DNA of 64,000 nt from Clostridium saudiense (GTDB taxonomy: Bacteria > Bacillota > Clostridia > Clostridiales > Clostridiaceae): the NCBI RefSeq assembly GCF_000577815.1, contig NZ_CBYM010000002.1, positions 124,001 through 188,000 of the forward strand, written 5' to 3'. The notes under the pieces are model-generated. The model was not told where the DNA came from and did not search any database. It saw only the letters and a list, made by a program, of their open reading frames with translations. This document shows positions 53,579 through 63,320 of the stretch, one piece after another (the first letter of the stretch is position 1; every line of letters starts with the position of its first letter). A program made the position numbers and the translations under genes.

Positions 53579-54799
53579 TTAATTAATACTCATCCCATTA
53601 AATATTTCTTGTATTACTAATGTTGTAGCACCAACTACTGCTGCATCTCTTCCTAACATACTTTTAATTATCCTTACATTTTCACTTGAAAGCTTCATTC
53701 CTCTATTCTTGACAATTTCATTTAATGTCTCAATTGCATAGAATGTATTTTCAAATATTTCACCAACAACTACTATTGATGTAGGATTTAATATATTTAT
53801 TAAATTTGTAATTGCTATTCCTATATATCTTGCTGCTTCCTTTATTATAGATATTGCTAACTCATCTTCTAACTTAGCTGCTTCAGAAATATCTTCTATT
53901 GTTAATTGATTAATATCAGCCTTTAACTCTTTTAAAACACTATTTGTACCTTGCTTAATAAGTTTAATAGCTTTTTTAGTAATATTATTATTAGATGCAA
54001 CTGTCTCAAGGCATCCATAATTGCCACAATTACATTTATCTCCATCACCTTCAACAACTATATGACCTATTTCTCCTGCACTAAAATCAACCCCATAATA
54101 AGGTTTATTATTTATAATAATTCCAGCACCTATACCATTTGAAATATTCAATGTTACAAAATTTGATATATCCTTAGTAATTCCAAACCAACTTTCTCCT
54201 AAAGCCATTGCTCTAACATCATTATCAACATAAACACCTAAGTTTAATTCATTTTCTAATGCTTCTTTAATATTTATTTCCTTCCAGCCATAGTAAGGTG
54301 AGTATATAGACATTCCTGTTCTAGCATTTACTATTCCATGTAACGCTACCCCTGCCCCTAATATTTTTTCTTTTTCAATTTTACTACATTCTATAACTTC
54401 ATTAATTAATTTAACTAACTCTTTAAAAACAAAATCATAATCATATCTTTCTTCATTAATTTCAATAGATTTTTTTAATATAATTTCTGCCGAAAGATTT
54501 GTTATGACAACATCTATCATCCCTACGCCAATACTTATTCCTATTACACATCTGGCATTTGGATTTAATTCTAACATTATTGGTGGCCTTCCTCCACTTG
54601 ACTGTCCTACTTTACATTCAACTAAATATTCATCTTCTATAAGCATTTTAGTAATATTAGTCACACTTGCCGGCGTTAATCCTGTTATCTTTGCAACATC
54701 AGCACGTGATAAACTTCCATTATCTCTAATAACCTTAAGTACCGCTGAAACATTTAATTGCTTCATAAGTTCAAAGCTACCTCTTACTACCTTATTCAT
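53579..54799 (-). CDS. ROK-family transcriptional regulator
   Basis: A 406-residue repressor of NagC/XylR type. The N-terminal winged helix (15-75) includes LSRADVAKITGLTPASVTNITKMLIEDEYLVE. The ROK sugar-binding domain has the DNDVRAMALGE signature and the zinc site GHIVVEGDGDKCNCGNYGCLE. It probably senses galactose or a sugar phosphate and controls galT-galK, which lie 58 bases downstream on the same strand. A 54830-54862 inverted repeat upstream could be its operator or a terminator. Confidence 0.85.
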   Translation of the reverse strand: MNKVVRGSFELMKQLNVSAVLKVIRDNGSLSRADVAKITGLTPASVTNITKMLIEDEYLVECKVGQSSGGRPPIMLELNPNARCVIGISIGVGMIDVVITNLSAEIILKKSIEINEERYDYDFVFKELVKLINEVIECSKIEKEKILGAGVALHGIVNARTGMSIYSPYYGWKEINIKEALENELNLGVYVDNDVRAMALGESWFGITKDISNFVTLNISNGIGAGIIINNKPYYGVDFSAGEIGHIVVEGDGDKCNCGNYGCLETVASNNNITKKAIKLIKQGTNSVLKELKADINQLTIEDISEAAKLEDELAISIIKEAARYIGIAITNLINILNPTSIVVVGEIFENTFYAIETLNEIVKNRGMKLSSENVRIIKSMLGRDAAVVGATTLVIQEIFNGMSIN

Positions 54800-54829
54800 T
54801 ACATCACTTCTTTATTAATTATTTTAATA

Positions 54830-54862
54830 AAGTCCTTAAAAAATTTTTCCCTTTTTAGGACT
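54830..54862 (-). promoter_or_regulatory. Inverted repeat upstream of the ROK gene
   Basis: AGTCCTTAAAAA and TTTTTAGGACT, 31 bases before the ROK start. It may be a ROK operator. Confidence 0.4.
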
Positions 54863-54932
54863 CATGAAATTGTTTTCTTAATTTTATATTATCATATTTT
54901 TACAGTTTGTCAATATAATTATGATTAAATTA

Positions 54933-54971
54933 CTTCGATGTAAAATTAATTTTATCAATTCTACACCGAAG
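54933..54971 (-). terminator. Imperfect hairpin after the GH13 amylase
   Basis: CTTCGATGTAAAATT pairs with AATTCTACACCGAAG at 13 of 15 positions. No clear T run. Confidence 0.45.
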
Positions 54972-54995
54972 CTTATTAATGTCATTAATTTACTT

Positions 54996-56720
54996 TTAGT
55001 ATTTAAAAACTTTAAATGATCTTTTATCTAAATTTATTTTCTTTAATTCTTGGATATTACCTGTAATTAGCTCTTTAGCACTACATTTTAAATTTAATTC
55101 TATAATAGCATCTTCATCACTATTGTTAAATATAACTATTAACTTTTCATCATTTAGTACCCTTTTAAACGCTAATAAGTTTTCATCACAATACACTTCT
55201 TCAAAATCACCATGAACAAGCGCCTTATTTGAAGCTCTAATTTTAATCATTTTTTTGTAGAAATTAAGCAACTCTTTATTTTGCTTTTCTTCATCCCAAA
55301 TCATACATTTTCTGTTTTGAGGGTCATCTCCTCCATCTAAACCAACTTCATCTCCATAATAAATATATGGAACACCTAAATATAAAAATTGATATGCAAT
55401 TGCTAATTTAATTCTATCTATATTACCTTCACATTCATCATAAATTCTTTTAGTATCATGACTTCCAACCAAATTCCACATTTGCTTAGTTATACTATCC
55501 ATATATAAAACCCTATTTTCAGCCATTATATCTAAAAACTCTCTTGCTGTAATAATGTTTTTACCAAAGAAATCTATAATTGCATTTTTAAATGGATAGT
55601 TCATAATTCCATCTAATTGGTCCCCTTTTAAGAAAGAATTTGCTTCGTGCATTATTTCACCAATAATAACAGCATTTTTATTAGCTTTCTTAACTACCTT
55701 CCTAAAAGCTCTCCAAAATTCATGCCCAACTTCATCACAAACATCAAGTCTCCAACCATCTATTCCAATTTCTTTAATCCAATACTCTCCAACCTTAAGT
55801 AAATACTCTTTAACCTCTTCATTATTTGTATTTAATTTCGGCATATTATCACAACCGTTTGCAAATGTATAATACTTATTCTTTGACTTACTAACTGGCC
55901 ATGAATCAATAAAATACCAATCCTTATATTTTGATTCTTGTTGATTTTTAATCACATCTTCAAATGCGAAAAAATCTGATCCTGAATGGTTAAAAACAGC
56001 ATCAAATACTATCCTTATTCCATTACTATGTGCCTTTTCAACCAATTCTCTTGCTTCACTTAAAGTACCAAATTGAGGATCTATATCAAAGTAATCTTTT
56101 GTATTATATTTATGATTAGTTGTTGATTTAAAAATAGGCGTTAAGTAAATTAAATTTATCCCCAAATCTTTTAAATATGGCAATTTATCTATTATCCCTC
56201 TCAAATCACCCCCATACATACTTCTTTTATGAACCTTACCCTTTCCCCATGGAAGTGTTCCTTCAACATTTATATTGCTATCACCATTGCAAAATCTATC
56301 TGGGAAAATTTGATATACCACTGACTCTTGAAGCCACTTTTCTTCATAATATAAATCCTCTTCTGCTATATATGGAAATTGGAATGAATTCATATCATTA
56401 TATTTAAACTCTCGATTAACAAATCCTCGTTCATTATATTCAAACCTTTGATTATTATTATCTATAAACTCAAAATAATATCTATATCTATTTCTAAACA
56501 CTGAAATTTCTGCCTGATAATACGTAAACAACTCAGTTTCAGCAACAACTATCATTTTCTTTTTTAAATATGGATTTTCCCAATCATACCTATCCTTATA
56601 ATAGATATAACATTCATTAACATCGTTTCTTGCTACCCTTACTCTAACTACTAATGTATCTTTATCCTTACCATAAGCATAAGGAGTATCTAAAACATGA
56701 AAAACTGCATGCTTATTCAT
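54996..56720 (-). CDS. Neopullulanase/cyclomaltodextrinase-type GH13 amylase
   Basis: A 574-residue intracellular enzyme with no signal peptide. The N-terminal beta domain (1-120) is followed by the GH13 barrel: VFDAVFNHSGSD, the nucleophile in GWRLDVCDEVGHEFW, the acid in VIIGEIMHEA, and LVGSHDTKR. The order and N-terminal domain fit the GH13_20 group, which hydrolyses cyclodextrin, pullulan or maltodextrin. The ATG follows GGTGGTTAT at about 3 bases. The gene is divergent from an AraC regulator, which probably controls it. It complements pulA (37.6 kb) in maltodextrin breakdown. Confidence 0.9.
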   Translation of the reverse strand: MNKHAVFHVLDTPYAYGKDKDTLVVRVRVARNDVNECYIYYKDRYDWENPYLKKKMIVVAETELFTYYQAEISVFRNRYRYYFEFIDNNNQRFEYNERGFVNREFKYNDMNSFQFPYIAEEDLYYEEKWLQESVVYQIFPDRFCNGDSNINVEGTLPWGKGKVHKRSMYGGDLRGIIDKLPYLKDLGINLIYLTPIFKSTTNHKYNTKDYFDIDPQFGTLSEARELVEKAHSNGIRIVFDAVFNHSGSDFFAFEDVIKNQQESKYKDWYFIDSWPVSKSKNKYYTFANGCDNMPKLNTNNEEVKEYLLKVGEYWIKEIGIDGWRLDVCDEVGHEFWRAFRKVVKKANKNAVIIGEIMHEANSFLKGDQLDGIMNYPFKNAIIDFFGKNIITAREFLDIMAENRVLYMDSITKQMWNLVGSHDTKRIYDECEGNIDRIKLAIAYQFLYLGVPYIYYGDEVGLDGGDDPQNRKCMIWDEEKQNKELLNFYKKMIKIRASNKALVHGDFEEVYCDENLLAFKRVLNDEKLIVIFNNSDEDAIIELNLKCSAKELITGNIQELKKINLDKRSFKVFKY

Positions 56721-56774
56721 ATAACCACCTCATCTATTTTATAATATCTATATACATAATTATAAATTTTTAAG

Positions 56775-56804
56775 TTGAGCTAATTTGTATATTTATAATA
56801 TAAT
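56775..56804 (+). promoter_or_regulatory. Promoter of the AraC-family gene
   Basis: TTGAGC, 18 bases, TATAAT. Confidence 0.5.
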
Positions 56805-56849
56805 AGTTATATATTTAATATATTTTATTTTAAGATGGGGGATTTTTTT

Positions 56850-57521
56850 ATGTATGAAAGCTTTATTTCAGATTTAAATATATTTAGTAATGAATTTTCA
56901 TCTTTTATCGATACTAGTGACAGGCCTGCTATACTTTATAAAATTCAACAAAAGCATATTGGTGAATTAGAAGATGATTTAAACATTGAGGATAAAAAAA
57001 TAGATTTATATATTTGGAATGCTATATTTTCTAAGGAAATTATAAGACATGGTATTTCAAAGAAATACTTACATACTTTATACAATAAGTATTATGAAAA
57101 AATACCTACTTTAAATGATTTAAAAGCCTTACAAGAACTTGAACTTGAAATGGCTGAAGCATATCTTGAATTTTTAATTAGTGATGTTGAAGTGAAGGAC
57201 AACTTTATAGTAAACAAGCTTCTTCAACATTTGCATATGAATATTGAAAGTTTTATGTCTCTCGATAAAATATCTGAACATTTAGGAATAACTCCTGAAT
57301 ATGCTTCTACTTGTTTTAAAAAGCATATGGGAATTTCTTTAATGAAATATTCTAAAAAAATTAAAATAGATAGAGCTAAGGTTTTATTACTTACAACTAA
57401 TAAAAGTATGCTTGATATTGCTATATCTCTTGGCTTTTATGATCAAAGCCATTTTTCTAGAACATTTAAATCTTTTGAAGGCGTTACTCCATCAGAATTC
57501 AGAAATACACACTATATTTAA
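56850..57521 (+). CDS. AraC-family regulator
   Basis: A 223-residue regulator. Residues 1-120 are a helical, unassigned domain. The C-terminal 100 residues carry two HTH motifs: SLDKISEHLGITPEYASTCFKKHMGISLMKYSKKIKIDRAKVLLLTTNKSMLDIAISLGFYDQSHFSRTFKSFEGVTPSEFR, with the AraC signature intact. The start is moved from ATG 56835 to ATG 56850, because GGGGGAT lies in between. It is divergent from the GH13 amylase and most likely its sugar-responsive activator. Confidence 0.85.
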   Translation: MYESFISDLNIFSNEFSSFIDTSDRPAILYKIQQKHIGELEDDLNIEDKKIDLYIWNAIFSKEIIRHGISKKYLHTLYNKYYEKIPTLNDLKALQELELEMAEAYLEFLISDVEVKDNFIVNKLLQHLHMNIESFMSLDKISEHLGITPEYASTCFKKHMGISLMKYSKKIKIDRAKVLLLTTNKSMLDIAISLGFYDQSHFSRTFKSFEGVTPSEFRNTHYI

Positions 57522-57542
57522 TGGTTGCATCATGGTAAGGCG

Positions 57543-57607
57543 AAAAAATAAATAGAGTATCTTAAGGAAAGTTATATTAATTTCTGGAGATAATCTATTT
57601 ATTTTTT
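57543..57607 (+). terminator. Terminator of the AraC-family gene
   Basis: AAAAAATAAATAGA and TCTATTTATTTTTT (14 bp) with a 37-base loop. Confidence 0.6.
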
Positions 57608-57622
57608 CTTTATTAACAACTA

Positions 57623-58360
57623 TTATATTTTTCTTATCTTCACTTCTGCAAAAGCTGGATAAAATCCTGAAGCCAATGCAACCTTTTGTGATATTATATG
57701 TGATTCTACTGTACCATAAAAAGGAACCTTTCCTCTACGTAGTATTTCATTTTTTAATGCTTTAACTACAGTCTTAGCAACACCTTTCTCTTCAGCGCCT
57801 TCTAAAACATTAATTCCAATTTGCCACATTACATCACTATCTTTACTAGCTCCAGCCATTCCCAATATATTTCCACGCTCATCAATCTTAGCTACAGCAA
57901 GTACATCTGGAAAATTATTATCAAATGCAAATGCTTCATCAAATCTATTATCATCATTAAACTGCTTTATTTCATCTTGATTATACCATTTTAAATCATT
58001 TACTATATCATCATCTATACCATATGGCAAATAATAATGATGGGTATTTTCTATTTCATATCCAAATTCATTTAACTTTTTGTCTATGATTCTTAAATTG
58101 GAATATAAAAATAGCCAATCACCATTTCCATTTGAAAACTTTTCGTTGCACCATTCTTTAATACATTCATCAGCAGATAAAATTGCCTTTCCATTAAAAA
58201 CAAGTATTTTTAATATTTCTTTATCATCAGTATACCTTCTAGCACCTTCATTTAACTTAATATTTGTTATTAAATTATTTCTATTATCAAAATCCTCAAC
58301 TGAACAATTATAATCCTTGGCCAACTGCTCCTTAACCTTCTTCAATATTTCTTGCTTCAC
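57623..58360 (-). CDS. GNAT-family acetyltransferase
   Basis: A 245-residue enzyme. The N-terminal half is unassigned (a long regular helical/strand part, LFLYSNLRIIDKKLNEFGYEIENTHHYY). The C-terminal half has the GNAT core with GMAGASKDSDVMWQIGINVLEGAEEKGVAKTVVKALKNEILRRG (the acetyl-CoA motif EEKGVAKTV). The substrate is unknown. The start is GTG at 58360 after GGAGGAAA. It runs in the same direction as, and 22 bases downstream of, the HAD nucleotidase gene, so they are probably one transcript. Confidence 0.72.
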   Translation of the reverse strand: MKQEILKKVKEQLAKDYNCSVEDFDNRNNLITNIKLNEGARRYTDDKEILKILVFNGKAILSADECIKEWCNEKFSNGNGDWLFLYSNLRIIDKKLNEFGYEIENTHHYYLPYGIDDDIVNDLKWYNQDEIKQFNDDNRFDEAFAFDNNFPDVLAVAKIDERGNILGMAGASKDSDVMWQIGINVLEGAEEKGVAKTVVKALKNEILRRGKVPFYGTVESHIISQKVALASGFYPAFAEVKIRKI

Positions 58361-58382
58361 GGTTTTATTTCCTCCAATTTAT

Positions 58383-59069
58383 TTATGATAATAAATCTGC
58401 TAATTCTTTATAGCTAGACACTTCATAAGTAGGGCTTAAACCACTATTATTTTTTTCCTTGTGTATATTAAACCAACAAGTATCAATACCATAATTAATA
58501 CCACCTCTTATATCAGAGCTCAAGCTATCTCCAATCATAAGAATCTCATTTTTATTTACACCTTCAATATTACTTAAAGCATATTCAAAAATTTCAGGAT
58601 TTGGCTTTGAAATTCCCACCTCCTCTGAAATTACTATATCTTTAAAGTATTTTGCGATAACCGAATTTTTAACTCTTCTTTCTTGTACAATGGTAAGACC
58701 ATTAGTTACAATAGAAAGAATATACTTACTACTTAAATCTTCTATAAGTTCAATTGCTCCATCTAGTAAAAAGGATCCATTACCTAAATTAATCATGTAA
58801 GCTTTTGAAAATTCTTCCTCATCAAAACCCGCATTCAACTTATCATTTAATCTTTTAAACCTTTCTATTTTTAATTTTTCTTGAGTAATTATGCCTTCCT
58901 CAAGTTCTTTCCAAATAGCAGTATTTATTTCTTTATATATACTAAAATGATACCTTTCATCATAATCAAATCCAAATTCCATCATAGTATTTTTAAAAGC
59001 TTCTCTTTCTGTTTTTTTAAAATCAAATAAAGTTTCATCTGCATCAAATAATATTACTTTGTAGTTCAT
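58383..59069 (-). CDS. yjjG: YjjG-type HAD nucleotidase
   Basis: A 228-residue HAD-superfamily phosphatase. Motif I DADETLFDF (nucleophile D9, D11), motif II SIVTNG, motif III KPNPEIF and motif IV GDSLSSDIRGG. It fits the YjjG group, which dephosphorylates non-canonical pyrimidine nucleotides (such as 5-fluoro-dUMP and dTMP) for house-cleaning. GGAGTAA precedes the ATG. Co-transcription with the acetyltransferase gene is probable. Confidence 0.85.
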   Translation of the reverse strand: MNYKVILFDADETLFDFKKTEREAFKNTMMEFGFDYDERYHFSIYKEINTAIWKELEEGIITQEKLKIERFKRLNDKLNAGFDEEEFSKAYMINLGNGSFLLDGAIELIEDLSSKYILSIVTNGLTIVQERRVKNSVIAKYFKDIVISEEVGISKPNPEIFEYALSNIEGVNKNEILMIGDSLSSDIRGGINYGIDTCWFNIHKEKNNSGLSPTYEVSSYKELADLLS

Positions 59070-59140
59070 AATAATTTACTCCTAAATTCTATTTCTAATT
59101 TGCTCTTATAAAGTAATTATACATTATATTTTGTAAAACA

Positions 59141-59165
59141 AAAAAGGAAGCCAATTTAAGCTTCC
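59141..59165 (-). terminator. Terminator of the GH36-like ORF
   Basis: GGAAGC and GCTTCC with a T run on the minus strand. Confidence 0.7.
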
Positions 59166-59191
59166 TATAAAAATTTTCACTTCATTATATT

Positions 59192-59581
59192 TTATATTGC
59201 CTTTAAATAAATAACACTACCTTCAATATCTCCACATAGTGTATTAATATTTACTCCTAAATTCATTAATGCCCCACCTGAAAATACTTCCCTCGTTCTT
59301 ATGTTCTTATAAATTGCATCCTCTTTTAAACCTTTTAACTTTATTCTCTTTAACATTTTAGTATCCTCTAACGATACTCCTTTAAAAGTAAGAACAACTT
59401 CTAATCTATCTTTTGATATTATTTCTATACATTCTACAGCCTTATCCTTAGAAAAACCTTTTATTTTATAAAATCTTTTTCCATCCTTACTATTACATAT
59501 TTCACTTTTTGAAGATCTATCTTTAATATTATTACATACTATATTAAATCTATTGTTATTTTCTATAACAGCTATTCCCAT
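59192..59581 (-). CDS. Orphan GH36 alpha-galactosidase C-terminal-like domain
   Basis: A 129-residue ORF. The C-terminal 70 residues (LTFKGVSLEDTKMLKRIKLKGLKEDAIYKN, then EVFSGGALMNLGVNI and GDIEGSVIYLKAI) resemble the C-terminal beta-sandwich of GH36 alpha-galactosidases (RRIRLRGLDPDARY, SGDELMNxGL, GDFxSRL). No catalytic barrel is present upstream. A GGGGGC ribosome binding site precedes the ATG and a possible cre site lies at 59640-59653, so it looks expressed. It may be a decayed alpha-galactosidase or a free domain. Similarity is by recognition. Confidence 0.55.
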   Translation of the reverse strand: MGIAVIENNNRFNIVCNNIKDRSSKSEICNSKDGKRFYKIKGFSKDKAVECIEIISKDRLEVVLTFKGVSLEDTKMLKRIKLKGLKEDAIYKNIRTREVFSGGALMNLGVNINTLCGDIEGSVIYLKAI

Positions 59582-59639
59582 AACTAATCTGCCCCCTTGT
59601 ATAATTTTTAAACTATATATTAAATATGATAATTTTTAA

Positions 59640-59653
59640 TGTTAACGTTACCA
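59640..59653 (-). promoter_or_regulatory. Candidate cre/CcpA site
   Basis: TGTTAACGTTACCA fits the CcpA box TGWAANCGNTNWCA at 12 of 14 positions, 59 bases before the orphan GH36-like ORF. Confidence 0.35.
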
Positions 59654-59761
59654 ATAGAATATACTATTTTTACCTTAATATCAATAGTTTAAATAAAAAT
59701 TGTTTAATTTTCTTAATAAATGTTCATTTTTTATATTAATTATATCTACTTTTAACAAAAA

Positions 59762-59785
59762 GGTTGTATCAATTTTGATACAACC
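59762..59785 (-). terminator. Terminator of the DEAD-box gene
   Basis: GGTTGTATCAA and TTGATACAACC arms with two bases between. Confidence 0.7.
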
Positions 59786-59797
59786 CTTAATACTTTA

Positions 59798-61237
59798 TTA
59801 CTTTCTTGCCTTTTCTACCTTAAGCTTTTTACCTTTTATTGTTGAATTTTTAAGTGCTTCTATAACCTTGTTTCCTTTTCCATTTAAAATATCAACATAA
59901 GATACAGTATCTTGAACATCTATTATTCCTATATCTTCGGCAGTAATTCCTTCTATTCTTGAAATAGCACCTACAAAATCTCCTGGTCTTAATTTTTTCT
60001 TTTTACCACCATTGAAATATATTTTAGTAATATTCTTATTAATTACTTTATCTTTTTCTCTTTTCATTTTTGGCTTAGACTTTAATAACTTAATAGACTC
60101 ATTTCTTTTTTCAGAATTTACTTCTGGAAGTTCACTACTTACTGGAATTTTAAAACCTATGTATTCTTGAATCATATCAAGTAATCCATCTTCATATTGA
60201 TTAACAAAAGATATAGCTTTCCCACTAGCTCCAGCTCTTCCTGTTCTTCCTATTCTATGTACATAAGCTTCTTTTTCAACAGGCAAATCATAGTTTATAA
60301 CATGAGTAATTCCTTCAACATCAATTCCTCTTGCAGCAACATCCGTAGCTACTAAAACTCTAAAATTCCCTCTTTTAAATTTATCCATAACATCAAGTCT
60401 ATCTTTTTGAAGCATACCGCCATGAATTTTATTAACTGAATAACCCTTCTTATTTAAATTTTCAAAAACCTTATCAACATTCTCTTTAGTTTTACAGAAA
60501 ATAACTGCAGTTTCAGGAGCTTCACTTATCAAAAGCTTACTTAAGTTATCCAATTTATAAAACTCTTCAAATCTATATAGTTCATGTTTAATATTATCAG
60601 TTATTAGCTTTTGTGATTTTATTTCAATATTAATAGGATTCTTCATATACATATTACATAATGATATTATTTCCTCGGGAATAGTTGCTGAAAACAGCAT
60701 TGTTTGTCTATTTTTGTTTAAGGTATTAATAATATCTCTTACTTGATCTATAAATCCCATGTTTAACATTTCATCTGCTTCATCAATTACTAAATATTTA
60801 ATCTCTGAAGTATCTAATGTTCCTCTATCAATATGATCAAATACTCTTCCTGGAGTTCCAACAACAAAGTGTGATTTTTGCTTTAATTCTCTAGCTTGTT
60901 CTGAAAAAGGTTGTTTTCCAAATACAGCAACAGCTTTTAATCTTTTAAATCTTCCTATATTTTTAATTTCTTCTTTTACTTGAATTGCAAGTTCTCTTGT
61001 TGGAGTTAATATTAAAGCTTGTGGTTTATTTTCTTCCCAAACTACCTTTTCACTTAAAGGTATTGCAAATGCAGCTGTCTTTCCGCTCCCTGTTTGAGAT
61101 TTAACTATGATATCATTTCCCTTAAGCACTTCTGGAATTACTTTATCCTGTACATCTGATGGATTTTTATATCCTATACCATCTAATGCTTTCATTATTT
61201 CATTGCATAAATTATATTTACTAAATGTATTATTCAA
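59798..61237 (-). CDS. dbpA: DEAD-box RNA helicase, DbpA/YxiN-type
   Basis: A 479-residue RNA helicase. Q motif region [14 protein letters not shown], motif I SQTGSGKT, motif II DEAD (VIDEADEML), motif III SAT, and the second domain with ARGIDV and [10 protein letters not shown]. The C-terminal 75 residues ([46 protein letters not shown]) form the DbpA RNA-binding domain, which targets 23S rRNA hairpin 92. It assists large-subunit assembly. The start is TTG at 61237 after GAGGGA. No ATG precedes motif Q. Confidence 0.9.
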   Translation of the reverse strand: MNNTFSKYNLCNEIMKALDGIGYKNPSDVQDKVIPEVLKGNDIIVKSQTGSGKTAAFAIPLSEKVVWEENKPQALILTPTRELAIQVKEEIKNIGRFKRLKAVAVFGKQPFSEQARELKQKSHFVVGTPGRVFDHIDRGTLDTSEIKYLVIDEADEMLNMGFIDQVRDIINTLNKNRQTMLFSATIPEEIISLCNMYMKNPINIEIKSQKLITDNIKHELYRFEEFYKLDNLSKLLISEAPETAVIFCKTKENVDKVFENLNKKGYSVNKIHGGMLQKDRLDVMDKFKRGNFRVLVATDVAARGIDVEGITHVINYDLPVEKEAYVHRIGRTGRAGASGKAISFVNQYEDGLLDMIQEYIGFKIPVSSELPEVNSEKRNESIKLLKSKPKMKREKDKVINKNITKIYFNGGKKKKLRPGDFVGAISRIEGITAEDIGIIDVQDTVSYVDILNGKGNKVIEALKNSTIKGKKLKVEKARK

Positions 61238-61430
61238 TCTGCTTCCCTCATCTTTATAAAAATTTATTATTTCATTTAATTAGTATACCCTATATTTATG
61301 TTAAGTAAATAACTTTAACTCTCGAAATACCTTTTTATAATAAAAGAATTTCTCTTAAACACTATATATTTTGTACTACTTTTAAATATTATTTAAATTT
61401 TTCTATATAACTAGTTTAAATAATAAAAAA

Positions 61431-61474
61431 GCAAATATTAAAGCTGATTATGTTAATCATACTTTAATATTTGC
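61431..61474 (-). terminator. Terminator of the siroheme reductase gene
   Basis: GCAAATATTAAAG and CTTTAATATTTGC with T6 on the minus strand. Confidence 0.85.
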
Positions 61475-61489
61475 CTCTATTATCTTAAA

Positions 61490-62167
61490 TTATGCATTTA
61501 AAAACTCTTCAATATTTAATTGCTTTTTAAATTCTTCTAAGCCAATTCTATCTATATAATTTCCTAATCTTTCTCTTCCTTGACCATGTTCAGCATAAAT
61601 ATCTATTACTTTTTCAACTACATCAAAGATTTTTTCATCTGGAATATTCATAGCTATTCTATCACCTAATCTAGGAATAACTCCACCTCTTCCTCCAAGG
61701 TAAAGAATCCATCCTTTAGGTCCTCCAATTAAACCAATATCTCTTGTATGGCTATCAGCACAACTATTTGGACATCCACTTACACCTATTTTTAACTTAT
61801 TAGGAAGATTTCTTCCATGGAATGCACCATCTAATTTAGATCCTATTGCAACTGAATCTTGTAATCCTCTCTTACAGAAAGTAGTTCCTGGGCATATCTT
61901 TACGCTTCTAACGCATAACCCTATAGCAGCTCCAGGTTTCATTCCTAAATCAGCCCATGCCTTATCTATATCTTCTTCCTTTATTCCAACTATAGCAATT
62001 CTTTGAGCTCCAGTAACTTTTACAGCAGAAGCATTATATCTTTCTGCAACATCAGCTATATCTCTTAATTGCTTTGGAGTAATTAAACCTCCTGTTAAAT
62101 GTGGCGCTATTGCATATGTTTCCATATCCCTTTGTACTACAGCTCCTTTATCTAATAAATCTTTCAT
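61490..62167 (-). CDS. Small nitrite/sulfite reductase-like siroheme protein
   Basis: A 225-residue protein that contains only the siroheme/[4Fe-4S] half of a nitrite/sulfite reductase. Cysteine motif CPGTTFC (C-x5-C) followed by GCPNSC (C-x3-C) ligates the cluster and siroheme, and GGRGGVIPRLGDR is the conserved loop. Full enzymes are about 500 residues, so this is a minimal or stand-alone type known in anaerobes. The electron donor is not encoded nearby. AAAGGAG precedes ATG 62167, which is preferred over the longer TTG frame at 62185. It is monocistronic. Confidence 0.75.
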   Translation of the reverse strand: MKDLLDKGAVVQRDMETYAIAPHLTGGLITPKQLRDIADVAERYNASAVKVTGAQRIAIVGIKEEDIDKAWADLGMKPGAAIGLCVRSVKICPGTTFCKRGLQDSVAIGSKLDGAFHGRNLPNKLKIGVSGCPNSCADSHTRDIGLIGGPKGWILYLGGRGGVIPRLGDRIAMNIPDEKIFDVVEKVIDIYAEHGQGRERLGNYIDRIGLEEFKKQLNIEEFLNA

Positions 62168-62402
62168 AGATAAATCTCCTTTCAATCTTATAAAAGTAAA
62201 ATTTTTAATATAATAACTTTCATTTAAATATTATATATAATTTTAATTAAAAAGTAAAAAGCTATCTATACTAACAATAATGGAAACTCACTAAATTAGC
62301 CACAAGGTGTATTTATCCTAGCTATATCTAATATTCATAATATCATTTACATGTATATTACTATTCAATATTATCTTAAATTCAGTTATTTTTTTATATA
62401 AT

Positions 62403-63224
62403 TTATTGATTAATTTTAGTCATTTCATTTAATATATAAGCTAACTTTTTACTACTTATTTCAAATACATTTTCTTTAATTTCAATCTTTACTACTTCTA
62501 CTTCTTCTGAAATTTCATTAATTGAATTTCTTAATTCAATTATATTTAATCCCTTTGATTCTTTTCTACCATATCCAATATCATATTTATGTATATCGGC
62601 ATCATCTTTCTTTTCAAATAAATTAAGTACACCTTTTCTATCGCAAGCTAATTTACTTTTTCCATCTTTACCTAAATCATCACTTTCAATTGCATATACA
62701 AGCTTTCCATGGAACTTCATCATAGTAAATAGAATCATTAATTCATATTGATTTTTTTCTAAAAAGTTCTCTTCACCTTTGCTATTGAAATAAGCATTTA
62801 ATAAATCATATGGAACCATAACCATGGTACATTTACCTTCATCTATAGAAAACTGATAAATACCATTAAATACTCCATACTTAATTGCTTCTATAATTTC
62901 TTCACCTTTTAATGTTCTTATATATTCAACTCCATCTTTTATTAAGCCAAAATGCTTTACAAAGTCTTGTGCAAATTCTCTTTCAGAAAAAAACCACATT
63001 CCTGGCATTTTTTTATGATTTAACGCACATAATGGCTTAGCTACATTATTTTTAATATCTTCTAACGAAGATTTTTTTGAAGCTATAGTATAAACTTCTT
63101 CTAACTTTAAGAATTCACTTAAAACTTCTTCATATTTCTTTTTAAATCTCATAACATCTTCTCTTGGAGTTTTTGAAAATTCTTGCATTAACTCTTGATA
63201 TTTTTTAACTGTTCCTATATTCAT
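62403..63224 (-). CDS. SseB-like protein of unknown function
   Basis: A 273-residue protein. Residues 1-60 are helical. A middle segment (GMWFFSEREFAQDFVKHFGLIKDGVEYIRTLKGEEIIEAIKYGVFNGIYQFSIDEG, about 75-130) resembles the SseB N-terminal fold: a strand, a FxSEExA helix and a final D-x-G. The last 60 residues are Glu/Lys-rich. The similarity is modest and I would not exclude another family. No signal peptide. It lies between the siroheme protein and RNase J on the same strand. Confidence 0.45.
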   Translation of the reverse strand: MNIGTVKKYQELMQEFSKTPREDVMRFKKKYEEVLSEFLKLEEVYTIASKKSSLEDIKNNVAKPLCALNHKKMPGMWFFSEREFAQDFVKHFGLIKDGVEYIRTLKGEEIIEAIKYGVFNGIYQFSIDEGKCTMVMVPYDLLNAYFNSKGEENFLEKNQYELMILFTMMKFHGKLVYAIESDDLGKDGKSKLACDRKGVLNLFEKKDDADIHKYDIGYGRKESKGLNIIELRNSINEISEEVEVVKIEIKENVFEISSKKLAYILNEMTKINQ

Positions 63225-63320
63225 ATTTATTACCCTTCCCCACTTTAAATGTTTACATAATAATTATACATACTTTTGTTTGCTTTATCAAATATGTAAA
63301 TATAATTTTAAAAATTATAT

